From Tomocerus qinae (taxonomy: Eukaryota > Arthropoda > Collembola > Entomobryomorpha > Tomoceridae): DNA of 64,000 nucleotides. The notes under the pieces were generated by a model, which made no database searches, was not told the DNA's origin, and saw only the letters and a list, made by a program, of their open reading frames with translations. Position 1 is the stretch's first letter. The number at the start of each line of letters is the position of its first letter. Made by a program: the position numbers and the translations under genes. Positions 1 to 8,939 of this stretch are shown here, piece by piece. The DNA lies in the NCBI GenBank assembly GCA_020055645.1, contig CM034546.1, forward strand, positions 93,992,001-94,056,000, written 5' to 3'.

Positions 1-1748
1 ATGGAAAATTATCTGACGTTTTCAATCCACTTAATTTGACTTCAACTCAGTAAAAAGCATCTATATAATATTATGACTTCGTGTGCCTATTTTTGTTAAC
101 CTAGATCCACAAAAATTCAGTAGACACCGAACACTAAGTAATATTGATAGTTATTGTTTTGTTGTACCGTTGTACGACGGAGTAGACAGCTTACAGTTTG
201 CAAAATTGACTGAAAGGGGAAAATGAATTAAAATCGAAACAGGTCTTTTTATATTGTGTATAACGTTGCAAAGTACTGCTACAGAGCGAAATACTTATTT
301 ATTTATATCCCCCAAGGGACTAGGACACTAATGCTCAGAAAGCAATGGTAGTGTTAACTGGTTGTCTCATTGTAGATTATGAATGGTATATTGATACTAT
401 TATTGTTGCTTCTGTTTCTGCCGCTGTATAATGTACTGTTTACAATATACATAAAGTCAAAGTAGTGACTAGTCAGTGCATTAAATAGAAAAATTATGAT
501 ACTTTGTAATTTGTAATCACATAAATACTGGAGAATATGAGACTACCAAAATATTAGCTTGCAGGTACACAAAGATAATGTAGGTAATAAGTGTCAGCTA
601 CTGCAGTTCCTACTTGCACAATATTAGATTCTATAGAATTTATATTTATTTTTATCTATATTTTTATCTATATTTATTTATATCTATAGAATTTATATAG
701 AAGCTCTTGCAAATGACTACTTGAGTTTTATCTGTTATGCATTTAGTGAGCAATATAGAATATTTATTAACCAAAGTCTTTTTCAGCTGATGGGCAATTC
801 AAGTTAATTTTATGGGCAACTCAATTCTTTCATGTTGAGCTACACCAATTTGTTCTTTAGGCCAAAGGATGTCAAGGTATTAATAATAGAAAATTCATAT
901 GCATATTCATATCTCTTTCATGCGAATTTACATACACTGTGTAGTATAATGTGGTAACCTATAGATGAAACGAGCAAATATTGCTTTTGTGTCCATTTAG
1001 TGCCTATGCCTTTATACATGCAATGTAATATCATGCATGCTGCTTAATCGACTCCAAATTCCAAACCCTTCATGTAAAGTGTACTTGCCATAAAAATTAT
1101 CAAATACGTAAAATGTCGCTTATTGTTTGGCTAAAAATTAGTAGTCTGTGGTATTCATTACTCAATTTAAAAAGTTTAGTTTAACTCAATGAGTAAAAAA
1201 GATTTAGATAACTGTACCTATTTACTTTAACAGAGTGTACAATCAGTTTCCTTTAATTTAAAGGCAAAATTAAATTAATAAGTGACTAAAGAAGGTTATT
1301 TTTCTTTATCATTGACCTGCAGTTTATAATCTTCAATAATAAATACATAATACAAGTAGTAGTCTTGGTCGTGATAGCTCAATGATCATTATGTAAGGTG
1401 TGTTTGCAAAATGTCGTAAGAGGAGTAAGCTTTACCCTGCTCTCTTGAACGCATAGGTTTTAATGAACCACTTTATATCAAGTAATACTCATATAGTACA
1501 TATTTACTCTGCCTTGACATGACAAAATTATAAAAGTTTCACCCTGTCTGTCTCAATATTCACAAAGTTGTTTTCCTACTCTGCATACAGTCTGTGGAAG
1601 AAACACAACAATGCGTAAAGCCCCGAATATTTTTAGTGTATTTCTTACGTGATCATTGGCTTCATTAACATAATCCTATTAGTAATAAGTACATTGGTAC
1701 ACTAGGTATGTGCTTAGTACTTACAGTAACTCAATTTGATCCTTATCC
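1..1748. other. Host non-coding DNA, no gene seen
   Basis: AT-rich sequence with no reading frame that resembles a protein. A short direct duplication of an AT-rich 15-mer (starting CTATAGAATTT) lies near 632 and 685. Otherwise nothing recognisable is present up to the TTAA at 1749 that marks the first transposon. Confidence 0.6.
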
Positions 1749-1752
1749 TTAA
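1749..1752. repeat. TTAA target-site duplication, left copy
   Basis: TTAA directly precedes the GGCT terminus of element 1 and is matched by TTAA at 8013-8016. Confidence 0.7.
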
Positions 1753-1778
1753 GGCTGTCTCGATGATACGAACAGCAG
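1753..1778 (+). repeat. Left terminal inverted repeat of element 1
   Basis: A 26-bp end that matches the reverse complement of the right end at 20 positions. The first four bases (GGCT) and the core TCTCGA are conserved. The short, imperfect repeat indicates either an old copy or an element whose transposase needs only a short end. Confidence 0.65.
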
Positions 1779-2673
1779 ACTTACGCCTGCGCGAACTTTT
1801 AATACTACAGGGAGAAAAGTAATAAACAAACCTTGCTCAATTTGGCTTGTATTAGTATACACAAAAAGTAATGCTGCATCTCAACGAACAACATGCAACA
1901 TTTTACATCTTCTGACGTGCGGTTGTCTAGAAAATCGAAATTTATTGTTTTGTAACGACGGTATTTTAAATTTTGGGTTTCACACTTTATTGTTAAAAGA
2001 TTTGAAAGCTAATGGTTTTTGTACTTCAATCCAGATTACCTAAATATAGGTGCTACATTTGTCCTTATTTTCTATCAATAATAGGTAACTGTTTATTTCT
2101 GTTTAACGATGTTGTCACAATAATTTTTTCTCCTTTTATTACCCTTATTCATTGTGTAATTAATTATTTGCCATTTACAGTTAATCCGAGGGGTTATATT
2201 GCACTGTAAGTACTGACGACCAGAAATTAGAATGTTTGTTCTCGGTTCCACTCAAACTAGTGTAAGTGCTGACGTTACTGATAGGCCAATGATAAACAGC
2301 TGTTTGTTACCAGTTAATCATATATTATGAACTTTTTCTAGGTGTGAGAAATACAGCCATTTGTTTAAAAGTAACAACAGCGTAGAAGAGAGAGGAATAA
2401 AGCAACATTCGTCCCGTGTTCTAGTCCACGTAGCTAATCAACTAATTAAAGTGCTAATTGTCCTGAGTTTTAGTCACAGAAGGATATCGTACCAACAGTA
2501 ATATCGTTGAAGAGTGGAGAATATAGTAACATTCGTCCCGGGTTCTGGAGAAATTTAAATCGTCCCTGTTTTAGCACGTCAGCAGTTAATTTTCTGTTTA
2601 ATATTCAATATCCCCTCTTCAATCCAATGTTTAATAATGTGATATACTGTTGTATTCTTTTAGTTTACTCAAC
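1779..2673. other. Left subterminal and 5' leader region of element 1, with two CGTCCCG repeat units
   Basis: No protein is recognised here. Two copies of a degenerate unit 124 bp apart (CGTCCCG cores at 2410 and 2534, each preceded by a GA-rich stretch and AACATT) resemble the tandem repeats downstream of the YqaJ gene. A pyrimidine-rich stretch ending in TTTTAG at 2663 is a plausible 3' splice site just upstream of the transposase ATG at 2674, so the transcript may have a spliced leader. Confidence 0.45.
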
Positions 2674-4335
2674 ATGAACAAAAAGAGAAAAGTTTACAAA
2701 AGGCGACTTCTTAAAAACAGATTAAAACGGAATTTACGTCCACATTCTACTGAAAATGAAATTAACTATACATCAACTGAAAATCTCGGTATAATCATAT
2801 CTGATGCATCAACTCCAATTTCTTCAGCTAATTTATCAACATGTTCTGGTTCAAACAAGACTAGCAATCATTCAAACGCAAAACCTATTAGGACACGACA
2901 AATGACTGGAAGGAGAATTGTATGTGTATCCCTTTTTCAAAAGTTGTTGGATGTCTCAAAAGAACATAATAAACGATGTCATGATGGCAGCCTTTACATT
3001 TTAAAAGAAACCTGGAATGGAATTCACTCCACTCTTCACATACGTTGCGACATTTGCTCCAAAAAACTGAAATTGCTAACAGACTCATCGCAAACATCCT
3101 TACCAGTAAACCAAGCTGCAACTTGGGGAGCAATGTTGGGTGGTGGAGGATACAAATCTTTATTTGACCAACTTAAAGTGTTAGACATTCCTCCACTAAG
3201 CTATAAATGTTACAGGGACAACGAAATGAAAGTACACAAATATCACGAAACTGCCTTATGGAAAACAATTACCGAAAACGGAAAGAAAGAAAAAGAGCTA
3301 GCTTTGATGGATCCGAATACAGTTTATTACGATGGCGTACCAGGTATTTCGGTGACATGTGACGGAGGCCGGGGAAAACGGAGTTACGGCCATTCCTACA
3401 AATCCTTGTCCGGCTGTGCTGTAATAATAGGAAACAAGACAGGAAGTCTTTTGTGGTTAGGAATAAAAAATAAATACTGTTTCATTTGTGATAGCTTAGG
3501 ACAAAGTTCTTCTCACAAGTGTTTCAAAAACCACGAAGGATCGGCAAACTCGATGGAGACTGAAATTGTTCTGGAGGGTTTCTTGAAAAGCAAAGCAATG
3601 CACCAATTATTCTACACAAATGTTTTAGGAGATCAAGACTCCAGTTGTTTTCCTACTGTTAAAGAAGCCATGCATCAAAGATATAACATCAAAATTACTA
3701 AAAGCAACTGTGTAAATCATGCGATTCGTTGTGCAACTTCAAATTTATACAAAATTACCAGGCAGACCAAAGCTTATAAATTATCATCCAGAAAATGGCT
3801 ACAAAGTGTCATACCAAAGGCGGGATCCAATTGCATAGCGGCTATAAAATATAACCATTTGAACCAAGATGGCAAACAAAATTGGAAGACTCTGCATGAT
3901 GACTTAGTTAACGTTCCCTATCACATGGCCAATATACACAGTAAATGTAGAAACTATTTCTGTAAAAAAGGTGATAGTCCTGGACACGTCGTAACAGAAG
4001 ATGTAATATTCTGGAAAGAATTCAATGTTATATTTCAAAGATTATCAAACTTGTCAGAATCCCTAATATCAAACCTTAGAAGTAACCAAGCAGAAGCTAT
4101 TTATGTCGGTTGTCGCAAAATATATTGGGGGAAAACGAATTTGTTCTTGCGAAATCAGTATACTACAAGGGTACTAATAGCTGCCAACAGTCATAAGCAG
4201 AAAAATAATTCTGAAAGACTGACATTCAAAAGCAATTTCCACAAAAGTCCAAACAGTGTTTGGAAATCGAAGGCCTTTTCATTAAAGGTATACCCGGGGC
4301 ATACATTACAACGTATCCCACTCTATAGTATTTAA
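2674..4335 (+). CDS. Mutator-like / Kolobok-type transposase
   Basis: A 553-residue protein from the ATG at 2674. In-frame sequence continues upstream only from a TTG, and an apparent splice acceptor sits at 2663. Layout: a basic N-terminus (KKRKVYKRR), a conserved block starting GRRIV near residue 70, a CxxC pair (CDIC), and then a core typical of the arthropod Mutator-like transposase domain. That core has an aspartate at 230 in a CDGGRGKRS context, a NKYC/C-x-C cluster, ME with E295, and the GDxDSS motif at 319-324 (D320, D322), followed by SNCVNHAIR. These acidic residues are candidates for the DDE catalytic site. It would cut and join the element ends. It shares strand and neighbourhood with the YqaJ gene 140 bp downstream. 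A GT-AG pair (donor 4288, acceptor ending 4387) could replace the last 16 residues with a lysine-rich tail ending at 4432. Confidence 0.8.
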   Translation: MNKKRKVYKRRLLKNRLKRNLRPHSTENEINYTSTENLGIIISDASTPISSANLSTCSGSNKTSNHSNAKPIRTRQMTGRRIVCVSLFQKLLDVSKEHNKRCHDGSLYILKETWNGIHSTLHIRCDICSKKLKLLTDSSQTSLPVNQAATWGAMLGGGGYKSLFDQLKVLDIPPLSYKCYRDNEMKVHKYHETALWKTITENGKKEKELALMDPNTVYYDGVPGISVTCDGGRGKRSYGHSYKSLSGCAVIIGNKTGSLLWLGIKNKYCFICDSLGQSSSHKCFKNHEGSANSMETEIVLEGFLKSKAMHQLFYTNVLGDQDSSCFPTVKEAMHQRYNIKITKSNCVNHAIRCATSNLYKITRQTKAYKLSSRKWLQSVIPKAGSNCIAAIKYNHLNQDGKQNWKTLHDDLVNVPYHMANIHSKCRNYFCKKGDSPGHVVTEDVIFWKEFNVIFQRLSNLSESLISNLRSNQAEAIYVGCRKIYWGKTNLFLRNQYTTRVLIAANSHKQKNNSERLTFKSNFHKSPNSVWKSKAFSLKVYPGHTLQRIPLYSI

Positions 4336-4472
4336 TATATTTTATACTACATAACACATTTTTAACTGAATTTTGTTTTGCACTCAGAAACTAGTGGTTA
4401 AAAAGCCACGCTGCAACAGACAGAGTCACTGAAGACGATAAAGATTATGGTGGTGGTAATACTAAAGAAGAT

Positions 4473-5432
4473 ATGAGCGAGAACAATTACATACTGGAAG
4501 TATCCAATTTTATGAAAGGAAGACGTATTACGAAAGAAGAACGAGATTTGATTGAAATGAAAACTATTGAACAAAGTTTAAGCGACGCGTGGGTAACCCA
4601 GAGAAAGCAATTACTAACGGCATCTAACTTTTTTACTATTGTCAGGAAACTGGAGAAGACTTCTTCCATAAACATAGTTAAAAATTTATTGTATTCTAAA
4701 GAGGAAAACCGGTTAAATTTGATAGGTCCAAGAGGATTTGGATTAGAAAATGAAGAGAAAGCTAGAATTGCATTTGAAAAGGCATATAATATTAAGGTTC
4801 GTAAAGCTGGCCTATATATTGATCTTCCCAACGGCCTGTTAGGAGCATCTACAGATGGATGGGTAGGGGAAACTGCTATTTTGGAGATAAAATGCCCGTA
4901 TGCAGCGAGAAATTATTCTACTATAGAGGCAGCTATCAGAGAAGGAGTTATACCCTATTTGGATATATGTGGCGATGAAATAAAGTTAATCAGAAATCAT
5001 CAATATTACTTTCAAATAACAGGTCAAATGGGTATAACTCAAAGAAAAATGTGTTATTTTTTTGTATTTTTACCAAACGGAGAAATAGGTAAAAACTACT
5101 TTTGTCAAAAAATACAACAGGACGAAATATTATGGGCACTATTGAAACCTGAATTAGAGAGGTTCTATGAAACAGTCTTAGTACCAGAACTGGTAGACCC
5201 CAGAGTTGAAAGGGGGCAACCAATAAGAGACATACCTTTTGTGATTAATAAGGAACTTCAGTTGTACAGAAAAGCATTAGGACCATCATGTCCACAAAAT
5301 GTAGGAATAAAATCTTCCAGAAAGAATTTGCTGAAAAGAAAACTAAAGGAAAACCAGAAAGTGAACACCCCAGTAAAGAAAAGAAAAATAAACCCTAAGG
5401 TATTATTCACTATGCCACCAGATGCCGAATAG
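4473..5432 (+). CDS. YqaJ-type recombinase / lambda-exonuclease-fold nuclease
   Basis: A 319-residue protein from the ATG at 4473; an upstream in-frame TAG blocks a longer start. It carries the YqaJ family layout: an LTASNF block (48-53), GLENEEKA with the conserved glutamate (90-97), GASTDGW with D128, the metal-binding ExK pair in LEIKCPY (E138, K140), and YYFQITGQM with Q181. These are the PD-(D/E)xK catalytic residues of lambda-exonuclease-like nucleases, which resect DNA ends and assist annealing. The last 40 residues are strongly basic (KKRK runs), a likely nuclear-localisation or DNA-binding tail. Its place directly behind the transposase suggests a role in processing transposition intermediates; that role is inferred. 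Confidence 0.85.
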   Translation: MSENNYILEVSNFMKGRRITKEERDLIEMKTIEQSLSDAWVTQRKQLLTASNFFTIVRKLEKTSSINIVKNLLYSKEENRLNLIGPRGFGLENEEKARIAFEKAYNIKVRKAGLYIDLPNGLLGASTDGWVGETAILEIKCPYAARNYSTIEAAIREGVIPYLDICGDEIKLIRNHQYYFQITGQMGITQRKMCYFFVFLPNGEIGKNYFCQKIQQDEILWALLKPELERFYETVLVPELVDPRVERGQPIRDIPFVINKELQLYRKALGPSCPQNVGIKSSRKNLLKRKLKENQKVNTPVKKRKINPKVLFTMPPDAE

Positions 5433-5464
5433 TGGTATTCCACAACATAGACTTCTTAGAAGTA

Positions 5465-5890
5465 GCGATTACAAAAGAGACAATGAAATGCATATTACGC
5501 CCCGGTCCCCATTATTTCGCCAGCCATGAAAAGTTTAATTGTATAATTTATTTCGTAAATAATGATATTTATGTTTTGAAAATGTAATTACAAAAGAGAG
5601 AGTGGAGTACACTGTAGAGTACGTCCCGGTTCTCATTATGCCACGTAAAGTTAATTGTATGGTTTATTTAGTGAACAATAATATAATTTTTGAAAGAGCA
5701 GTTACACACTAGAGTGGAGTACACTGTAGAGTACGTCCCGGTTCTCATTATGCCACGTAAAGTTAATTGTATGGTTTATTTAGTGAACAATAATATAATT
5801 TTTGAAAGAGCAGTTACACACTAGAGAGTGCAGTAAACTGTAGAGTACGTCCCGGTTCTCATTATGCCATGAAAACTTAATTGTATTATA
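5465..5890 (+). repeat. Tandem repeat, 112-124 bp units, CGTCCCGG core
   Basis: About 3.5 units. The repeated block around ACGTCCCGGTTCTCATTATG starts near 5621, 5733 and 5847, and a more diverged copy starts at 5497. The two middle units are nearly identical. The array sits between the stops of the YqaJ gene and the converging exonuclease gene, and related units occur at 2410 and 2534. Confidence 0.85.
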
Positions 5891-5956
5891 TAATTAGTGT
5901 ATAAAGGTAGCAATAAAATTAATTAATACAACGCACAAAAATCTTGAAATCTTATA

Positions 5957-7451
5957 TTACTCCCATTCATCTGCATTATTTGCCTCACTTGTAGTCCCGA
6001 AACTAATATCCCAATCATCGGAAATTAACATCTTACTGCATTTAAAATTACCAATCGTATCAAAAATATGCGTTTTTTTCTTTTTCTTTTGTTGGTGATA
6101 TCCGCATTTGTATTTTTCTTTGAAAACAAAACTTGAAATCTTTCCTCTGCCTTTCCCCATCATTCTTTCTTCGCTAAGGTTTGGACAATTGAATATTGTT
6201 GCTTCTGGATGGATTAACTTGAATTTTTCCCATTTTTTGTGGCAGAGCAAAGTCAAACGTGCATCTGTGATTGCATTATGTATGCCGCTTTTAAGTTGTC
6301 GATCGAAACCAAAGAAGTGTTGGCTTAAAAAGGTCAATCCCATGGCTTGATTGTTGCTGTCTCTGAAGTAGGTGTGGGTGTCATCAACTTCAAAGTCATA
6401 ATTCGCATTTGAAAATCCCATTGAAATCAAATCATTTTTCACGTCAGTCCCAACAATAATCTTTTTACTGAATGCTTTATGAAGTAAAGTTTTAACCTAA
6501 GAAATAAAGAATTGGCATTACAAGTTTAAAATAATGTCATTAATAAAGGGGTGTGGATCTATATATCAATGTCAAACTTACTATTTCAAAATTAATCCCT
6601 TTATCCATAATTTCCTTAGTCAGTCTAGTTATTTCGGTGTAATACTTGCATACATTTTTGTGATTTATGATTGCCCAAAATAGTAATTTCCCTTGCTTAT
6701 TAACAACAGCAATTGTTCCGGCAGTTTTCTGGGTAGTCCCTAACAAGTCAACCTTTTCAACATCTATGTAATACTTTGATGACTTTTCCATCAGATCCCC
6801 ACGGTAAATAAACGGAACCTTAAAGGCAATGATACGCAATGTTAATAATTTATCATTGAATAAATACGTTGAGGTGTTTTCTGCACTACCTTTGGAAATG
6901 CAGCTGCTGACATGCTGATTGCTTTATGAGAAGCACCGGGGCAATCTTTACTTGGAATCCCACTCGCTGAAGCATCCTATATCAATATATGATCACTATT
7001 AAAACAATATAATTTTGACATATTTTTATATTGGTAGCATTATACGAATTTTAGATCACATTGTATGTTACCTTATTCACAGAGGTTTCAGGTAAGTGAC
7101 AGTCACCTGGTAAAGAAGGTTTGGTTCCTAATATTCCTTTTGGTTGCTTCTTTTTGTTCAAATCTGTGATATAATTCTTCAACACATTCAATTGCTCTTT
7201 GGAATCGCATTTTCGGATTAACTCGAAACAGAGGTCCATATACTCTTCGTTCGTGATGTCGTTGCAGAGTTTTAACAGTCGTTCCTATGACACATATGTA
7301 AAAATTTTAACATTAAAAATTTTAACATTTGCAATGGTAAATTGTAAATTATTAACATGGTAATAAAAATGGTAAAACTTACAACATTTTCGGATGGCTT
7401 CCTAAAGGTTTTCTTTGGAGGAGTAATTTTCTTGCAAATAGTGTGGCTCAT
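5957..7451 (-). CDS. DEDDh-family 3'-5' exonuclease, five exons
   Basis: I assembled this gene from GT-AG boundaries: exons 7451-7383, 7284-7072, 6976-6890, 6818-6582 and 6496-5957. All junctions are phase 0 and the spliced product is 381 residues. Exon 4 holds exonuclease motif I (YYIDVEKVDL, the D-x-E pair). Exon 5 holds motif II (GTDVKNDL) and motif III (HNAITDARL, the H-x4-D signature of the DEDDh class, as in ISG20/REX4-type RNases and DnaQ). The N-terminal 130 residues are basic and unrecognised. A run of five lysines lies near the C-terminus. The gene converges on the YqaJ gene inside the same TTAA-bounded element. Exon 3-4 joining is the least certain: the acceptor TTTAAG at 6819 has a weak pyrimidine tract. 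Substrate (DNA or RNA) is not readable. Confidence 0.75.
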
Positions 7452-7986
7452 ATTTAAATTATTGGTAACCTATGCCTACAATGCTACAGAAAATAGATAA
7501 AAATGGGAGCAATAATCAACCAGCAAAAACCCCTTTTCTGAACTGATGAGGAGCAATAAGATTGTTGTGTGTTTACTTCTACCGCATGTTGAATTTCGCG
7601 CACTAGTGGTGGGGTTTTATTTCTTTACTCCCTGTAGTAAAAATTGGCACAATCTAGTGTAGCCACAAGATATTGGTATTGGAAAACCGTAGAACATTGG
7701 CACCCCCTATTTGGGGCAACTGATTTCAAAATTTAGTACCTCAAAAAATAGAGCACAAAATTCTGGAGGGCTTATTGTGGCCCTATTTCTTTTAATGTTT
7801 CAAATAACAGAGAACGAGGAGAGTTTTTCAAATTCACATGTATTTCTCCCACTCCAAAAACTATTTAATTTTGAAAAACTGGGGGACTTTTTGGAAAAAA
7901 GAGCCACAATAAGCCCTCAGAAAATATGTGGTACATGTTTAAAAAAATATGACAAATTTTTATTCCCCACGGGGGACGTGTTATCA
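7452..7986. other. Right subterminal region of element 1, with an inverted repeat
   Basis: No protein is supported. A 15-bp inverted repeat (7767-7781 and 7903-7917, AGGGCTTATTGTGGC and its complement) with further flanking similarity could form a hairpin with a 121-base loop. The region upstream of 7451 would also hold the promoter of the exonuclease gene. Confidence 0.5.
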
Positions 7987-8012
7987 CTGTTCTGCGCATC
8001 GTCGAGATAGCC
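7987..8012 (-). repeat. Right terminal inverted repeat of element 1
   Basis: Reverse complement begins GGCTATCTCGACGATGCG; see the left end for the match (20/26). Confidence 0.65.
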
Positions 8013-8016
8013 TTAA
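8013..8016. repeat. TTAA target-site duplication, right copy
   Basis: TTAA follows the right terminal repeat (ending AGCC) of element 1 and pairs with TTAA at 1749-1752. Confidence 0.7.
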
Positions 8017-8143
8017 TATTACTAATATACTGTGATTAGCAGATTATTATAATTCATGAATTATGGATAGATATTTTTGTTAGTAGGTTTTATTTCAATG
8101 TTGCAGTTGAAAACGTAGTATAGTATGAGCAAGGATTCGTAGC
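8017..8143. other. Host DNA between element 1 and the retrotransposon
   Basis: About 125 bp with no feature. It ends in the GTAGC target duplication of the BEL element. Confidence 0.6.
8139..8143. repeat. Target-site duplication GTAGC, left
   Basis: GTAGC directly precedes the TG end of the left LTR and recurs at 14734-14738 directly after the CA end of the right LTR. Confidence 0.9.
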
Positions 8144-8609
8144 TGTGGGATATAGACTTGGTGCTGAATCCTCAACTCCGCCACATTAACAAAAAGATCC
8201 GCGAGGTTACTCTTAGTAGGGTGTTGTCGATGGTTCAAAATGAGTTGACGGTGATACACAGAAATATGGCACTTGGCACAAAGTTTATTCTGACATTCAC
8301 AAACAATCAGACTCGAAACAATTAATTGCTAGACTTCTAGGGATTAAACCAGCTAGACAATTGACAGAATTGACAAGAATCCTCTTGTCGAAATAAAATT
8401 AGAGCTATAAAAATGGGCCAGTAATCCTACTGTACAACCGAACGCTCTCAGGTCTCAAAACGGACTCTCGGAGAGAATGACAAAACGCCAACTGCCTCTA
8501 ATTCTAACGGTCACTACTCAATGGCCATTGGTTGATTTAAACTGAGTAAATACAACGCATTATTTAGCCTAACTCGATTAGAACGGGTAAAATGCTAGCA
8601 GATTTGACA
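8144..8609 (-). repeat. 3' LTR of the BEL element
   Basis: 466 bp with TG...CA ends, matching 14268-14733 with no difference that I can find. Because the element is on the minus strand this is its 3' LTR. It would supply polyadenylation signals. Confidence 0.95.
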
Positions 8610-8617
8610 CTCCCACC
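8610..8617 (-). other. Polypurine tract of the BEL element
   Basis: Minus strand GGTGGGAG directly abuts the start of the 3' LTR, the expected place for the plus-strand primer. Confidence 0.6.
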
Positions 8618-8939
8618 GAATAAGTTTGCAATAGAAAACTTATTCTAATTACAAATCGAAATAAAATATGTAAGACACGCTCAATGCGCTTACCAAACAT
8701 GAATCATCACACAGTACATTCATGGAAAATTAATTAAAACACGCACAATGCGCTTACCAAACATGAATCATCACACAGTACATTCAAGGAATGGTTAATT
8801 AAAACACGCACAATGCGCTTACCAGACATGAATCATCACACAGTACATTCAAGGAATGGTTAATTAAAACACGCACAATGCGCTTACCAGACACGTTTCA
8901 TATAAAAATCAATTAATGAGTATGAATAAAATACACTTC
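8618..8939 (-). repeat. 3' untranslated region of the BEL element with 64-65-bp tandem repeats
   Basis: Between the gag-pol stop and the polypurine tract. A unit beginning ACACGC(A/T)CAATGCGCTTACC starts at 8675, 8739, 8804 and 8869, giving three full units and a partial fourth. The units are nearly identical. No protein. Confidence 0.85.

Larger units (their letters stand above)
1753..8012. mobile_element. TTAA-flanked DNA transposon (Kolobok-like) carrying transposase, YqaJ nuclease and DEDDh exonuclease
   Basis: The ends are imperfect inverted repeats. 1753-1778 and the reverse complement of 7987-8012 match at 20 of 26 positions, both starting GGCT and sharing TCTCGA. Each end abuts TTAA (1749-1752 and 8013-8016), which fits a 4-bp TTAA target duplication. 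TTAA targets are characteristic of Kolobok and piggyBac, not of classical Mutator elements (8-11 bp duplications). Three genes lie inside: a transposase, a YqaJ recombinase and a spliced exonuclease on the opposite strand. All three look intact, so the copy may be autonomous. The superfamily assignment is inferred from the target site and protein type. Confidence 0.75.

Noticed and set aside
2012-2209. 65-residue frame left of the transposase
   Set aside because: Low-complexity hydrophobic composition typical of random AT-rich sequence, with no family pattern.
2674-4335. Classification of element 1 as a classical MULE
   Set aside because: The TTAA duplication and short ends do not fit the 8-11-bp duplications and long terminal repeats of MULEs, despite the Mutator-like domain.
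7711-8010. 99-residue frame at the right end of element 1
   Set aside because: It runs through the inverted repeat and into the terminal repeat, starts from a TTG and resembles no protein.
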